Shown: positions 1 to 13,224 of the stretch, in pieces | How the letters are laid out: each line of letters opens with the position of its first letter | Position numbering within the stretch: position 1 is the stretch's first letter | Source: Litomosoides sigmodontis | Taxonomy: Eukaryota; Nematoda; Chromadorea; Rhabditida; Onchocercidae | Assembly: GCA_963070105.1 (NCBI GenBank) | Contig: OY718804.1 | Location: 5,169,317-5,233,316, forward strand | Reading direction: 5' to 3' | Length of the DNA stretch: 64,000 nucleotides | The notes under the pieces: model-generated | What the model saw: only the letters and a program-made list of their open reading frames with translations | What the model was told of the DNA's origin: nothing | The model's database searches: none | Made by a program: the position numbers and the translations under genes

Positions 1-84
1 TGCATAAAGTATTAGCACACTTTCAAAGCAAACTTCTTATTTTCTAATGCATCATTTTCTTGTTACCATAATTAAATATTATAG

Positions 85-3000
85 GATTGAAAGGTGAAAA
101 AGGGCGAGTTGGTCTGGTTGGACCTCCTGGATTTGTTGGAAATGATGGGGTGCAGGGATTCCCTGGGATCAAAGGACAAAAAGGAGATCCTGGTGATTTG
201 GGAGCCAGAGTAAGACTATTTGCAATTTCCTCCGAAGTTTACTTTACACTGAACAACTATCTTCCTGCACCTCACAGACGAGAATAAAATTTCCTCACTC
301 CAATGAATATGTTGCGCATTTGAGAAATTGCGCACTGATTTTTCTATCAGCAGCACTTTTTTTTGCAGGGTAAACGAGGAAAGGATGGACTAATGGGTTT
401 GATTGGGGAAAAAGGTGAAACTGGCATTCAAGGTGTACCAGGCCTTGATGGCTATGCGGGACAAAAAGGTGCTGCTGGCGAATTGGGGTACGACGGTCGG
501 ATTGGTCTGGAAGGTGACCCCGGGCCGCCGGGAGAGTTTGGTATAGGCAGGGGAGAGCCAGGGCCACGTGGCTTACAGGGATTCGATGGAGCGCCCGGAA
601 AAAAAGGACAACCAGGTTTGTGTTACAATTGCTGCTCATAAAAGCTATTAACAATGAAACATACATACAAACATTTACAGGTGTCCCAGGCAGAATGGGT
701 CCAGTTGGTGCTCGAGGACCAAATGGCGCGCCTGGCCCACAAGGTTCTCCTGGTCTGAATGGCTTGCCTGGGTATTCAGAGAAAGGTGACCGTGGTGCAG
801 ATGGTAATCCAGGTTATGTGGGAGATGCGGGAGCACCAGGCAATCCCGGTGACTCTGGAATTATAGGAGAGCCAGGTGTTCCAGGCTTCGATATTCAAGG
901 ACCACCAGGATTGGAAGGAAGACCTGGTCGAGACGGGTTTACTGGAGTACCAGGTGATGTCGGTGATCATGGGTTACCTGGTCTAAAAGGATTTCCAGGA
1001 ACTGGTGTTTCGAAAATGGGTCCACCAGGTATGGTTGGTTTAATAGGGCCCCCCGGAGAGAATGGAAGAGTCGGTTTGGATGGAATACCAGGCAGACCTG
1101 GATATCCTGGGGAAAAGGGTGATGACTGTGGATATTGCGCACCAGGCTTACCAGGACAAAAAGGAAACGCTGGCCTTCCGGGTCAGGATGGGTACCCAGG
1201 TCCTTTGGGTCCAAACGGAAATCAAGGCTTTCCTGGAATGAAAGGTTTACCTGGAAAACGAGGACGTCCGGGTCCCGATGGACAACAGGTATTGATATCA
1301 TATTGATTACCGTAAAAATGTTAACGTTTGTAACTACTACTTGAGTGCTTGCGATTTCCTGTCAAAATGCGAAAGTGTTCACTAAATTGATATTTCTGCA
1401 GGGTTTGGAAGGTCTACCGGGATTGCCTGGATTCCAAGGGATAAAAGGTAAGGCAGGTGAAATTATTGGTGGCATGGAGAATCCTCGGGGATTCTCAGGA
1501 AGCAAAGGAGAACGAGGAGAACCAGGTACGTTATTTTATTTCAAATATCTTCAAATATGCTTTAGGGTAATATTTTAAGGGTTTCGAATTCTGATTTTAC
1601 TCAGTTCCAATTCTGAGAAATTTTCTACTTATTCTTCTCCATAACACATTGTACTATACCATTTCACAGCAACTTTTCTCAGGTATTCCTGGTGAGCGAG
1701 GAGCGGCTGGAACTAATGGATTACCTGGACCACCTGGTCCGGATGGCACACCTGGTCTTCCAGGAGAAAAGGGATTACCCGGGATTAATGGAAAGCATGG
1801 TCGTAATGGAGCTGTAAGTCCCCGTCATGAAATCTTTTCTGATGGAAATCTAACATTTTAAAAGTTCAAAATAGTTATGTCATTTATGAATTTCTGAAAT
1901 ATAGATTACTTTAGCCTGGGCTGTCTGGAGCAATTGGACCGCCAGGCGACTCATATCCAGGTCCACCTGGTCTGCATGGGGTGAAAGGCGAACGAGGTGA
2001 TGATGGCTTGCCAGGTCTTCCCGGACCAGTGGGACCACGGGGACCACCCTATAGTGGTCTGGTAAGAGGTTTAGTTGGTCGTGATGGCTATGATGGAGCA
2101 CCAGGACTTAAAGGAATGCGTGGAACTGATGGTCTGCCCGGCTTACCAGGTGCACCTGGTCTCGATGGACTACCAGGAAGGGTTGGTGAACCTGGCACTA
2201 TCGGATATCCCGGAAAACCGGGACAACGCGGAGCACCCGGACTTCACGGTTTGGTAGGAGATGATGGTTATCCAGGAGTTCCTGGTGAACGTGGATTACC
2301 GGGAGAAGGAGGGCTTCCTGGTCTTGCTGGTTTACCAGGTTTACATGGAATGCCTGGTCTGGGTTTAGCTGGACAAGTTGGTTTTCCTGGCGCAAAAGGT
2401 GAATGTGGTAGACCCGGTTTCAGAGGACATGTTGGGAAGCCAGGAATACAAGGAAAGCCAGGTGCTGTTGGTGCGAAAGGTGCACAAGGTAAAAATAACT
2501 TTTGTTTTTTGAGGGTGCTACATGATTCATTCAACTGGAATATGTAGAAATGTATTTGAGATAATATGTAAGAATGCATTTCAGGTGATAATGGCTATCC
2601 TGGATTAGCCGGAATTCCCGGAAAAAAGGGTGAGCATGGTTTGCCAGGAATACCAGGAAAAACAGGACGCCCTGGACGACCCGGAGAAGCGGGTGCTGCA
2701 GGAATCGCAGGATTAAGAGGGGCGAGTGGTGCCCCAGGCAGAAATGGTTTTCCCGGAATTAAGGGTGAAACAGGTTATACCGGTCTGCCAGGTCTGCCTG
2801 GAAAATTTGGAGCGCCCGGCAAGCCAGGGTATCCTGGTGAAGATGGTGCACCTGGTTATTCTGGAATGAAAGGCGAACGAGGTATAGATGGAGCGGCAGG
2901 ACAGCCCGGTTTCCCAGGTACCCCAGGAGATAACGGACTTGATGGACTACCTGGATTGAAGGGTGTTAGCGGAGAGACAGGTTTACCTGGTGCTCCTGGA

Positions 3001-6000
3001 CTGGAAGGACCTCCTGGTTTGCCTGGCGCTCCAGGTTATAATGGCTTGCCTGGCATAAAAGGCATGCAAGGTGAACCTGGACGATTTGCGCATCCAGGAC
3101 CACCAGGTGACGTCGGTTTGCCAGGGCCACAAGGTCCTGTTGGTCCATCTGGACAAGATGGAATACCGGGAACCAAAGGAGAAAGTGGTTCGTTGGGAAA
3201 CAGTTATCCTGGTTTACCAGGCCTGCAAGGCGCAAAAGGAGAGCCTGGTGGAGATGGAATTGATGGAAGCAACGGATTTCCTGGTTTGCCAGGAATGATT
3301 GGATATCCAGGTGCGATTTATATTAAAGTTTTACTACTGAATAAAAACATAAGTGCTGCATTAGTCAGCGGAATACAACACTCCCACAAAACTCACTGCT
3401 GCTGTTTCTCACTAATATTTTTTGAACAGTAACTGTCAACCGTAGATTGTCTAAAAAATAAATCTGTAATTGACTAGTTCACAGGAGCCAAAGGTCAGCA
3501 AGGCGATGCTGGAAGGAATGGCGAGCGTGGTTTTAATGGACGACCAGGCATACCTGGCATCAAAGGTGAACGAGGATTGCCGGGACTGCCTGGCATTCCT
3601 GGTCCTCAAGGTCCACCTGGATTAGACGGTATAATGGGTCAAAAAGGTCATGCTGGTCTTCCGGGTGAACCTGGATTTAATGGTCCAACGGGACAGCCGG
3701 GAGTAAACGGTAGGAAGGGAGAAACTGGACAACCAGGAACTCCAGGACCTATTGGCATAATCGGACCAGTCGGTGCACCGGTTAGTTAATACTAAATTCT
3801 CTGGTCTCTGATTAGAAAATGTATTTCTTAACGAAGCGACATTTACTTGGCCGACTTATTTTAAACAATTTCAGGGTGAAATAGGTTTATCTGGTTTACC
3901 GGGTATGCCAGGTGATGAGGGTAGCACAGGTTTGCCAGGCATACCAGGCATTAAAGGTTTAAGTGGTGACAGTGGTGCTCCAGGTCCTGCAGGTGTGGAT
4001 GGCTTACCCGGAATTGCTGGAATTCGAGGCAGCGATGGACTTCCTGGTTTACCAGGATTATCTGGATTCGGTAGGTTCTATAAAAATTGACAGATGTTAT
4101 GGAATTTTCAGTCAGCATTAAACAAAGCAAACTGTTTTTCAGGCATCCAAGGCCCACCCGGCAATGAGGGCAATGCTGGGATTGATGGCAAGCCTGGTTT
4201 GCCAGGTTTAAAAGGAAAACGTGGTGAAGATGGTAGACCAGGTATGGCCGGTGCACCTGGAGTACGTGGTCCTGATGGTCTCTCAGGTTATCAAGGTCAA
4301 AAAGGAATTCCTGGAATTCCAGGCAAAAGAGGTAATTATGTCTGTCAGTTATAAAATTAGTAACGAACTTATTTACCGCTCTATTCCTTCCATGTTGCAT
4401 ATATTGTGCACGATGTGTTTTAGGCCGTAATGGATCTCCTGGATCACCTGGTCGAGCGGGAATGAATGGCTACCCAGGTGCAAAGGGTGAGAGAGGTTTT
4501 CCCGGCCTTCCAGGAATACCAGGAAAAGATGGACTTCCGGGATATTTGGGAGAACGAGGTGTGGTCGGCGTTCCAGGTGTACCAGGTTATCCTGGTAATT
4601 TAGGGTTACCAGGGTTACCCGGTATTCCGGGACAGAAAGGTACTCATTTCCTGTGCAATTATTTTCCCATTTCATCAGTTAAATCAATACAAGTATTTAA
4701 AGTGTCATATGTCAAGTTTCTATGTAACCTGATCCTTTTGATAGTCATTTTCCAGAAATTTAAATGAAAATATAAGTTTTTATAGGAGTCCGTGGTGACA
4801 TTGGATTGCCAGGCATGCCAGGTTTGCAGGGACTGATAGGACCAAGAGGAAGACCTGGTCCTCCCGGTCGGACTGCTGCTTATAATCAATTAATGCACTC
4901 ACCGAAAGGCATGCAAGGTTTTCCTGGAATGCCTGGACAAAAGGGCTATCCGGGAGAAACTGGAAACCCAGGTAATACTTATTAAAAGGCATTAAACATT
5001 CAGCTTCATTTGTAAGATGTGTTCATTTATGAGTTGTGGGTAATCTGAAAGTGGCTTGGGTGCACAATATATTTAAATCAATTTTTAGGAATGCAAGGAC
5101 CACCAGGACCAGCAGGATTTCCGGGTCTACCTGGTCCACCGGGCAATCCTGGCTTCCCTGGCATACCGGGTACTAAGGGTGCGATGGGATTGAACGGATT
5201 ACCAGGATCAGTGGGACGCATAGGAAAAGCAGGACCGCCTGGATTACCAGGATTTCCAGGACCACCAGGTGGTTGGGCACCATCACGTGGTTTCACTTTT
5301 GCAAGACATTCACAGACGGTTGATATACCGCGATGTCCGGCTGGATCGCAGATGTTATGGAGTGGTTATTCATTGCTATACGTACAAGGCAATGGTCGTG
5401 CTAGTGGTCAAGATCTTGGTAAGTCAATTTTTTAAGTTAAAAACAGTTTAAAACACAGGCAATTTTGTTATGGTACTGATTCATCACTTGATTTCAGATC
5501 TTTCCCACGCATGTCTCAGATGTGGCTAATATTTTTCAGACATTTTTTTCACTGTTTTGCTGCAAATTCGACCTGAAAGGGATTCAACCTTGAGTAGCAA
5601 CATCATTTCAGGTCAACCGGGATCATGTTTATCGAAGTTCAACCCAATGCCATTCATGTTCTGTAATTTGAACAGTGTTTGCCATGTTTCCAGCCGGAAC
5701 GATTACTCTTTCTGGCTGTCTACCACAGAACCAATGACACAAATGATGAATCCGGTAAGCTCAACCGAGCTTCCTGACTCTTTTTTTGCTGTAAAAAACA
5801 TACAACTTACTCATTTTGCAGGTGTCCGGTACGTCTATAAGGCCATATATATCCCGATGTGCGGTTTGTGAAGTACCAACACAAATCCTAGCGGTACATT
5901 CACAAGACTCCTATGTACCACAATGTCCACACGGATGGGCACCTTTGTATTCCGGTTATTCATTTGTCATGGTATGTTCATTTCATTTTTTCCCGGCTTT

Positions 6001-6443
6001 CAACTTTAGACAAGTATGGTTGTGCCTTGTAGCATACCGCTGCTGGCGCTGAAGGAACGGGACAAAATCTTGAATCACCGGGAAGTTGTTTGGAAGAATT
6101 CCGCGCAGTACCATTTATTGAATGCCATGGCCGAGGAACATGTAATCATTATGCAACTAACCATGGTTTCTGGCTAGCTGTGATTGATAAGGTGGGTTCA
6201 AGTAATCAACATTTGTTGACCGATCATTGTGTTTCTAACTGACTATCACTGATAAGACAAGGAAAGTGCCGAGCGATCAGATCTTTCGATATTCTTCCAC
6301 AAACTGCCACATTTGTGTCTATTCTCTCTTCCTTTTTTCTTCAGAACAAGCAATGGCGAAAACCAATGTCACAGACACTTAAAGCGGGTGGTTTGAAAGA
6401 TCGTGTCAGTAGATGCCAAGTGTGCCTCAAAAACAAGTGGTAA
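85..6443 (+). CDS. let-2: Type IV collagen alpha chain, LET-2 (alpha-2) type; 5' end outside the window
   Basis: This is a basement-membrane collagen chain. Exons: 85-209, 369-615, 681-1288, 1402-1525, 1683-1813, 1915-2488, 2585-3310, 3485-3780, 3875-4070, 4143-4331, 4424-4639, 4786-4971, 5089-5418, 5612-5754, 5822-5971, 6033-6191, 6345-6443. All join in phase and give about 1,498 residues. The first exons encode a long Gly-X-Y helix with short interruptions, for example [14 protein letters not shown] near 2050. The last five exons encode a complete NC1 domain made of two C4 repeats with 12 cysteines. Recognisable blocks include [50 protein letters not shown] and a terminal [11 protein letters not shown]. 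The [14 protein letters not shown] block and the CLKNKW tail look more like nematode alpha-2 (LET-2) than alpha-1 (EMB-9). The signal peptide, 7S domain and roughly the first 260 residues must lie upstream. An AATAAA at 7079-7084 could end a long 3' UTR. Confidence 0.93.
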
Positions 6444-6675
6444 TTAATTTTGAACAATCTGATATTTCCGACTTATTATTTAGTGTAATGACCATATTAG
6501 AGGTATTACATAGGTAATTCATGATATTTAGACTGATCCTTTTCTTTGGTCTTTTCTCAAGCTTCTCGATTTTAAAAAATTCCAAAACTTCTCTAATTAA
6601 GCAAACCATGAAAACAGGCAAAACCGAATAAGTCGGCAGAATACTAGAAGTACGAAAATAGCTGATCGGAATTAG

Positions 6676-7050
6676 ACGGAAGAATGTCTTTTATGGATTA
6701 TAAGTCTTCCATTATTTCAGAAGACTGAAACTGATGAACCAAAGAGTGCTTTTAAAAAATTGAACTATGGAATGGGTGCTATACGTGTGAACGGTCTCTT
6801 ATCTCTCATTTCATGTAAATTAGCTCAGAATTTTGATTTTTTTTTATATTTAATAACTGCCACTTGTTATGCCGCTTGCATAAGGACCATTATAGGGAAA
6901 AAACCGGAATTTGTTTCTCGTTTCCCTTGTATACTGTGGACTCATTGTCAAGATATTCGAAATAAAGTATTTCGTCATTATTGTGCAGTAAAAAAAACAT
7001 CAAAGAAACGTCATCAGGGTAATAGATTGTGGATAAAGGGTTCCTCATAA
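6676..7050 (+). other. Open frame in the presumed collagen 3' UTR; doubtful exon
   Basis: An open frame follows an acceptor-like TTATTTCAG ending at 6720 and runs to TAA at 7048-7050. From 6721 it would encode about 109 residues with one hydrophobic stretch (FFLYLITATCYAACIRTII) and a basic Cys-containing tail. I do not recognise it. It lies on the same strand as the collagen gene and upstream of the first good poly(A) signal, so 3' UTR is the simpler reading. Confidence 0.15.
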
Positions 7051-7078
7051 ATTTGCTGGCTAATGAACAAGTTCAAAT

Positions 7079-7084
7079 AATAAA
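7079..7084 (+). terminator. Candidate poly(A) signal AATAAA for the type IV collagen gene
   Basis: This is the first canonical AATAAA on the plus strand far enough past the collagen stop codon to end its transcript. It would give a 3' UTR of about 650 bases. An earlier AATAAA near 6960 lies inside the open frame at 6676-7050. Confidence 0.4.
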
Positions 7085-7657
7085 AACATATTAACTAGTT
7101 ATTGAATATTTTGCGAATTCAGTTGCTGTAAAAACAAGCAGTATGGGAAGCTCAGCCCTCTTTCCTCTTCAGATGCCTGAATCTAATTTGGGATAAAAAA
7201 ACTCTTCACGACTTCGCATCATCGTAAAATTAATATGTCAAACGTGCCACTTAAGTGGCCATCTCAGTTCTAGAGTATTTATTTATGATTTTCGGTGTCT
7301 GAACTACTCCGTCGCCGCCGATGATGGAGGAGTAGTTCACACATTACAAAAATTCAGTGAAATGCTATTACGGTAAGTTTGCCTATATATACGTTTACCC
7401 CTACTGCCAAAATCAATAATTCAAATAATTTTCTAAATAAATTTTAGACGGCGAAACCTATTATTAGATCAATTATTTAGCAAATATGAAAATGCTAGAT
7501 GAACGAACTGCTTCAAAAAATTAGCACTAGCATAGACATACTAATCGACCGCTGTTTATATCGTTTAAACTTCATCTGATTTGGAGAAGCACTAAGTTAC
7601 ACAACAGTTTTATCCTCAATTACATCCAAGAAAAACAAAAACAAAAAATTGCGTGAT
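7085..7657. other. Intergenic, between convergent 3' ends
   Basis: No coding exon was seen. The interval holds the two inverted repeats listed separately and AT-rich sequence that should include the L9 3' UTR on the minus strand. Confidence 0.6.
7246..7339. repeat. Two inverted repeats between the collagen and L9 genes
   Basis: GCCACTTAAGTGGC (7246-7259) is a perfect 14-base palindrome. About 40 bases on, TGAACTACTCC (7300-7310) and GGAGTAGTTCA (7329-7339) are an exact 11-base inverted pair around an 18-base, locally GC-rich loop. They lie between two genes whose 3' ends face each other. Confidence 0.75.
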
Positions 7658-8844
7658 TTAATTATCAGCGATGGTTGTCTTTTCACTGACATATATACCA
7701 TCCAAAAATTTACGAATATCCTTGTTCTTTACTGTAGTCGATTGCTGAATGCGTGCTGCTAAAAATGATGTTTAATTAATTATTTTAAATGAGAGAAAAT
7801 GATCCGACCCATCCAGTCTCTGAACTGTCAGCAATTCCACCAAGTTTAATTGCACTTCAACTTTACACGTCTGCACCGGGACAAAATTCCTCCATACATT
7901 AACATAAATCCCTCGGCACTAAATACCTGTAACTGATAGCAAAACAAGCTAGCAGTCAATTGAAGAGTAGAATGGCACGTTACTTTCATCACAGTCGGTG
8001 TTTTTGATTATTAAAATCTGCCCAATAGACCAAACACTACTACGAAGCGTCTGTATGGAAAAACATCGGATGTTTGCAGGACGTACAGTTCTCATGCAAC
8101 AATGCAGAATCACAATCAGGGTAAAAGCGCAGTTTCTTCCAATGAATTATACTGACCTGCTTGTGAAACAAGTTGCAAATCGTTGCCGTCAACAATCAAT
8201 TCATCTTTCTGGGTGGTCGACATGGCTGCTACAACACCTTCCGGCAGCGGGACACGCCTTGTGTATTTTTCGCCCAAAAAGTTTCGAATCTGTAGCAAAA
8301 CATGAGCTGTTAGATATAATGAGAATAATATAAAATAATCGTTCACAAATACATACATTAAATCGAAGGTAAATAAACAAACTAAAGCGAACTCACGTCT
8401 TGCGAGTATTATTTTCCTTTTACATACTACTTTTTCGTTTTATATCTAGAACTTTATGATAAGAATTTGGTGAACGCATGTAACTTGCTGAAGAAATCAC
8501 TTAAACCTTACCTCAACAACAGTGTTCTTTTCTTGAAGTGATATATTGATGGGAAAGTGAGCATAGACCGACCGCATCTTGTAGCGAAATCCTTTAGTAA
8601 CGCCTTTGATCATATTTTCAATGTGTGAGCAAACAGTACGAATAGCAGCAACTTCTTTCCGCACTCCAAACCATTTCCTTACACGGATTGTATTCTTGCT
8701 AACCTTTTCGATCTCCATATGCAGGTGTCGAAAATCTCGCTTTAGTACACCACGAGGTCCCTTGACAGTCACCACCCGCTTGTTAGCTGAGAATGTCACA
8801 CCCTGCGGAAATTTGACCGTGTCGTGTGCCTCGATAAGCTTCAT
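7658..8844 (-). CDS. rpl-9: 60S ribosomal protein L9 (uL6)
   Basis: This is a structural protein of the large ribosomal subunit. Minus-strand exons are 8844-8512, 8289-8157 and 7758-7658, in phase, giving 188 residues. The translation shows [23 protein letters not shown], the [11 protein letters not shown] block, and the terminal [19 protein letters not shown] and VSEKT, which match eukaryotic L9 closely and co-linearly over the full length. The ATG at 8844-8842 is in the expected place. An acceptor-like ATTTCATCTTTG/ATTGCAG context a few bases upstream suggests spliced-leader addition. The gene is divergent from Pescadillo, with 695 bp between the start codons. Confidence 0.97.
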
Positions 8845-9539
8845 CCCTTATCACTGCAATTTCATCTTTGTAATAAGACGTATTAAAACGAATACGTATA
8901 TCATTTTCGCGTGAAGACCAGTGAAACCGGCGTATCTCCTAGCCGCATGAAGGTTTCATGTTCTTATTCAGTATGAGTCAGTCAGAAAGTGTATGAAACC
9001 TTATTATTAATAGCCAACAAATATTAAACCTCAGCAAGCGAATCTACACGACCTTCCTTCATAAGAATTTGAACAATACGGAGTTCATTAATGCAAAACG
9101 TGCAGAGAAAAGGGTAATACAATGAGTATGCTAGCACTCAGCTGCTATCTACTTGTATCGCACCTCAGCCTAATGTGATCAGCTGACAACCTTAAGCAAA
9201 CGGAACCAAAACCTTCAGCACCCACGACGTAACGACCCCGCATCGCCACAACCCGGCAGCACCCACGCTTAGTGGGACCTACAAACCAACTGTCCTCTTA
9301 CAGACCACTTGGTCTGTCAAACTAAAAGGGTCTCAGTGCAACATTTCCAGATCTCGTTGTACTGCAACATTTATAGTTGTCTTTATCCGTTCACACACGT
9401 GGGAGGTCGAAAGATAGAAAACTGGAGCTGTTTAAGGACTGTGAAGATTTTTCATGTTTTTTTCTATGTCTTTGTGATACCTATTTATAGGGTTGAAAAG
9501 AATTATTAAGAAGGCCTACAAAACGAATCGAGGCGAGCA
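8845..9539. promoter_or_regulatory. Shared intergenic promoter region of L9 (-) and Pescadillo (+)
   Basis: The 695 bp between the two start codons contain no convincing exon. A locally GC-richer stretch lies at about 9190-9310. It includes the inverted repeat ACAGACCA-ct-TGGTCTGT at 9300-9317. Both flanking genes serve the large ribosomal subunit, so a common bidirectional promoter is plausible but not shown. Confidence 0.5.
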
Positions 9540-12463
9540 ATGCGTATCAAAAAGAAGGTAATATTTTCCCATATCATTATTTATCATTATTTGTTCAAAT
9601 TTCAAAATTTGAGCCAGTTATTATTTATGCAGCGAAACCGACGCAACCTAAAAAATTGATGTGTTCAGGTTTTTAATTTATACGCGTCATTTTCAGTACG
9701 AATCTGGAGCTGCTACTAATTATATTAGCCGAGGACGGGCAATAAAAAAACTGCAGCTGTCGCTAAAAGATTTTCGTCGCCTTTGTATTCTAAAGGGAAT
9801 TTATCCGCATGAGCCGTTGCATAAAAAGAAAGTTAACAAGGGATCAACTGAAAATCGAGTATATTATTACGCTAAGGATATCAACTTTCTGGCTTCTGAA
9901 CCGATCATAAACAAATTCCGGGAATATAAGGTACGTTATTTCTACATATCCTTGTAAATTTGGCAGGATAGTCCTTAAGTATCCTTAAGCAGGATAGTTT
10001 TATCTTGTCAGCCGTAAATTATTTTCAGATATTCTTGCGAAAGCTGACCACAGCGAAAGCGAAACGAGATGAAGAACGCATCAAGAAATTATGCGAAAGA
10101 CGTCCTGAGTATCAGCTTGATCATATTGTGAAGGAAAGGTGCTTAGTTTGGCAAATTTCAGTAATTTTACATGATAGATTGTTGTTTTTACAGTTTTTTA
10201 CACACATGCATTTCTTTACCTAATTTCCTCCTTTTGCAGATATCCGACGTTCGAATCAGCACTGCGGGATCTGGATGATGCACTGTGTTTGCTATTTGCT
10301 TTTTCCGTTCTGCCTCACACCAAAATCATTACGAGCTTTTTGGTGGCGTCCTGCCGCAGATTAACAGCAGAATTCAACCATTATATCATAGAATCGAAAT
10401 CCCTCAATAAGGTTCAAACGAAATGATTGAATATATTTTCCGTATATTCAAATTTATGCTTGATGTTCTTATCATCACTGAGTCGTACATTTTCGTTCGA
10501 TCTAGTCCATGAATCGTTAACACTATTGAAGACATTCTGACAGATTCTGGTGTTTTTTTTTGAAATACCCATCATTTCATAAGTTACGAGGTGCTCGGTG
10601 GTTAGTTAAGTCAATACTAAAATCCAGGACTTATTTCTGTTTCAGGTTTTTGTTTCAATTAAAGGGATCTATTATGAGGCAGAAGTGATGGGTGAACGGA
10701 TAACATGGATTGTGGGTCATGATAGAGGTGTGGGACGTGTGAATGAGGTGGACTTCTCCGTAATGGTAACATTCGCGGAGTTTTATGTTACAATGCTCGA
10801 ATTTGTCAATTTTAGACTGTATCAGTCAATCGGACTTTTTTATCCGCCTAAACTTGCCTTTGACTCAGACAAGGTTTATATTACGGCATTTTTTGCCCTG
10901 TATCTCTTTTACCTTTCCTTTGTTATTTATCATTCCAAAAAATTCTGACTCAAAAATTCTAACTCCGACTGGTGTTAAAAATCCCCAAGGACTTTTTTAG
11001 TCCATAAATGTTTGAAAATATTTCAGTCTTTAAATGATGATAAAATTGAAGAAGAAAAAGTATACAGCTTAGCATATCCACTGTCGAAATTTGACAGTTA
11101 TGAAGAACAGATTGAAGCCAATATCGATGATTCAGTAGATAATGAACTTAGTGGAAAGCTATGTGATGTCGAAAAGAGAAAACATCTGTTTGTAAACTAT
11201 CGGTTTTGGTTAAATCGTGAAGTCCCAAAGGATGCTCTTGCGATTGTTATAAGGTTGTTTCTTTCACGGATTATGTGCATTCTTTCTTTCCTAGTATAAT
11301 GCATCGCATTCAGTCCCAGTTGTCACTAAATTTCCTTATAAACTTCTATTTACAGAAGCTGTGGCGGTTTGGTTTCTTGGGAACATTGTCCAGCAGCACA
11401 GTATTACGAAAATGATGATCAGATTACACACCAAATAGTCGACAGGCCATTGTCTGACAATCATAGAAATCTCAATAGGTTTTTCAATCATTTTTAAGTC
11501 CTTTTCTCTTTCTCTTTATCTGTAGAATGCAGATAAAGTCGAAGGATTTGTGTTGTTACCATATTGTTCGCGCAATAAGCAGTGACATTTCTGCAGACTA
11601 ACAGATGCATTGAATGATCGTTTACTTCTCATTTACATACAAAACTTGCAGGTGCTACGTACAACCACAGTGGATTTTCGATAGTTTTAATAAACGAACT
11701 TGTCTTCCAATGAAAAAGTATCTTCCCGGTGCAATATTGCCACCTCATTTGTCGCCATTTTCCAGTGATTACAATACTTATGAAGAGCAGCTTAAGCAGT
11801 TAAAGCTATTAGGCAAAGGTCGTTTTTTAGAACTATTATTAAAAGCTATTGATTAAGCTGTTTACTGTGGAAAGTTGCAAAACCTCAAGTAATAAACCTA
11901 ATTTTTAGTATCATCAAGCACTACTAACAAAGTGGAAACTGATGGGGAAAGCAAGATGCAAGAAAAGATCCGAAAAGAAAAGGAAGTATCGACCATGAAT
12001 GTTAACAAAGGACGAATGCATAAAGAGAATTTACAAAAGAAACTAAATGAAGAGGTAAAAACGATTACCCTTTACTTTCGAGCGTTAATTGTTTATAGAA
12101 ATGGTTCGTTAGAAGTTAATCGATTGCTACCTTTTTATTTCCACTTGGACGTTCTACGAAAAGTAATTTCCAATAACTCAAGCTCTACAGTGAGCCCAGA
12201 AATTCCACATGTTGTTAATATTTATACTTTTGAAAAAAACTTTGAGCATTGTTTGTTGACTTTGGGAGATATGGAAGTTGACTGAGATATGCTGGACTAA
12301 ATACTAGTTTCTTTAGGGACATGAACTCAAACTACGTGAAATGCTCATACCGAAAAAACGTAGGCGAGTTTATTCCAAAATCAAACGAGGAATTAAACGC
12401 CGAATTCGCGAAGAGAATAAATTAAATGAAAAGAGATTGAAAATGTTGGAAGCAGTGGATTGA
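9540..12463 (+). CDS. lpd-7: Pescadillo homologue (PES1), 60S ribosome biogenesis
   Basis: This is a nucleolar assembly factor for the 60S subunit (the PeBoW partner of BOP1 and WDR12). Exons: 9540-9557, 9697-9930, 10029-10138, 10240-10411, 10646-10873, 11027-11253, 11356-11478, 11652-11818, 11909-12054, 12317-12463. They sum to 523 residues in phase. The N-terminal Pescadillo domain is unmistakable: [43 protein letters not shown] and INKFREYK, then [15 protein letters not shown] and [22 protein letters not shown] domain follows ([14 protein letters not shown] … [13 protein letters not shown]). The tail is lysine- and arginine-rich ([20 protein letters not shown]). Exon 1 encodes only MRIKKK. 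The C. elegans orthologue is lpd-7. Confidence 0.95.
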
Positions 12464-12490
12464 CAGTTGCATTGTGTTTGTTAAAATTGA

Positions 12491-12496
12491 AATAAA
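12491..12496 (+). terminator. Poly(A) signal AATAAA of the Pescadillo gene
   Basis: A canonical hexamer 28 bases after the Pescadillo stop codon, in an AT-rich context. Confidence 0.75.
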
Positions 12497-13139
12497 TTTT
12501 GTAAAATATTCGGAGTTCGGATCTATGCATTAGTTTATCAAAAAGCAATTAGACCGTGCGGGTTGCTAAGTCTCTGAAAAGATAGGACCTACAAATGAAA
12601 CCAAAAAAAACCAAAAATTTTAAATAAATTGGTCAGTATCAGTACGAGATTATGGGATATAGACACCAAGGTTAGTATTACCACACTCAGGAATTACAAT
12701 ACTCAAGTTCATTTAGCCAGAAGGAAAGGCAGCGATAGTATTATTTGCATATTTCCAATTTAAATTGTCGGTAATTATTTTGAAGTATTCCTGTAAAAAA
12801 CAGTTGCCAAGATGCTTTCAAGACATCTTTTAAAAGCCACCGAAACCACGAGCATACATAAAACATCTTGATGTGCATATTGAGTTGCAATGCTATAAAT
12901 GAGGGTCAAATATTCCAGAGAGGTGGTATCACATTTTCCAGAACAAAGCGTCATTCGCAATACACGACATACTTGGAAAATTATAAATGTAGACATGGAA
13001 TATGGAAAAGTTCAATAAACCGCAGAACAGAAAAAAAACACATCAGTTTTGAAGAGTGACACTTTCTATCAGTTAAAAAGAAATTTTCACATTTAAAAGA
13101 GATAAATGAAGCTGTCGAGGAAGAGACGTGGTTTTACGC
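12497..13139. other. Intergenic, between Pescadillo and Parkin 3' ends
   Basis: Convergent 3' flanks. Short open frames on both strands have no recognisable domain, codon pattern or splice context. Nothing else was seen. Confidence 0.6.
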
Positions 13140-13145
13140 TTTATT
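13140..13145 (-). terminator. Poly(A) signal (AATAAA on the minus strand) of the Parkin gene
   Basis: TTTATT on the plus strand, 80 bases beyond the Parkin stop codon. Confidence 0.65.
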
Positions 13146-13224
13146 TCATTCGTAAAAATTTCCCTGTATCATACGTAAAGCACCGTTTCTATGAATTATA
13201 ATTTAGTAGCAGAACTAAAATACA

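Noticed and set aside
295..4992. Many long open frames on the minus strand across the collagen gene
   Set aside because: They are mirror frames of the Gly-X-Y coding repeats, which lack stop codons in antisense. They break at every collagen intron.
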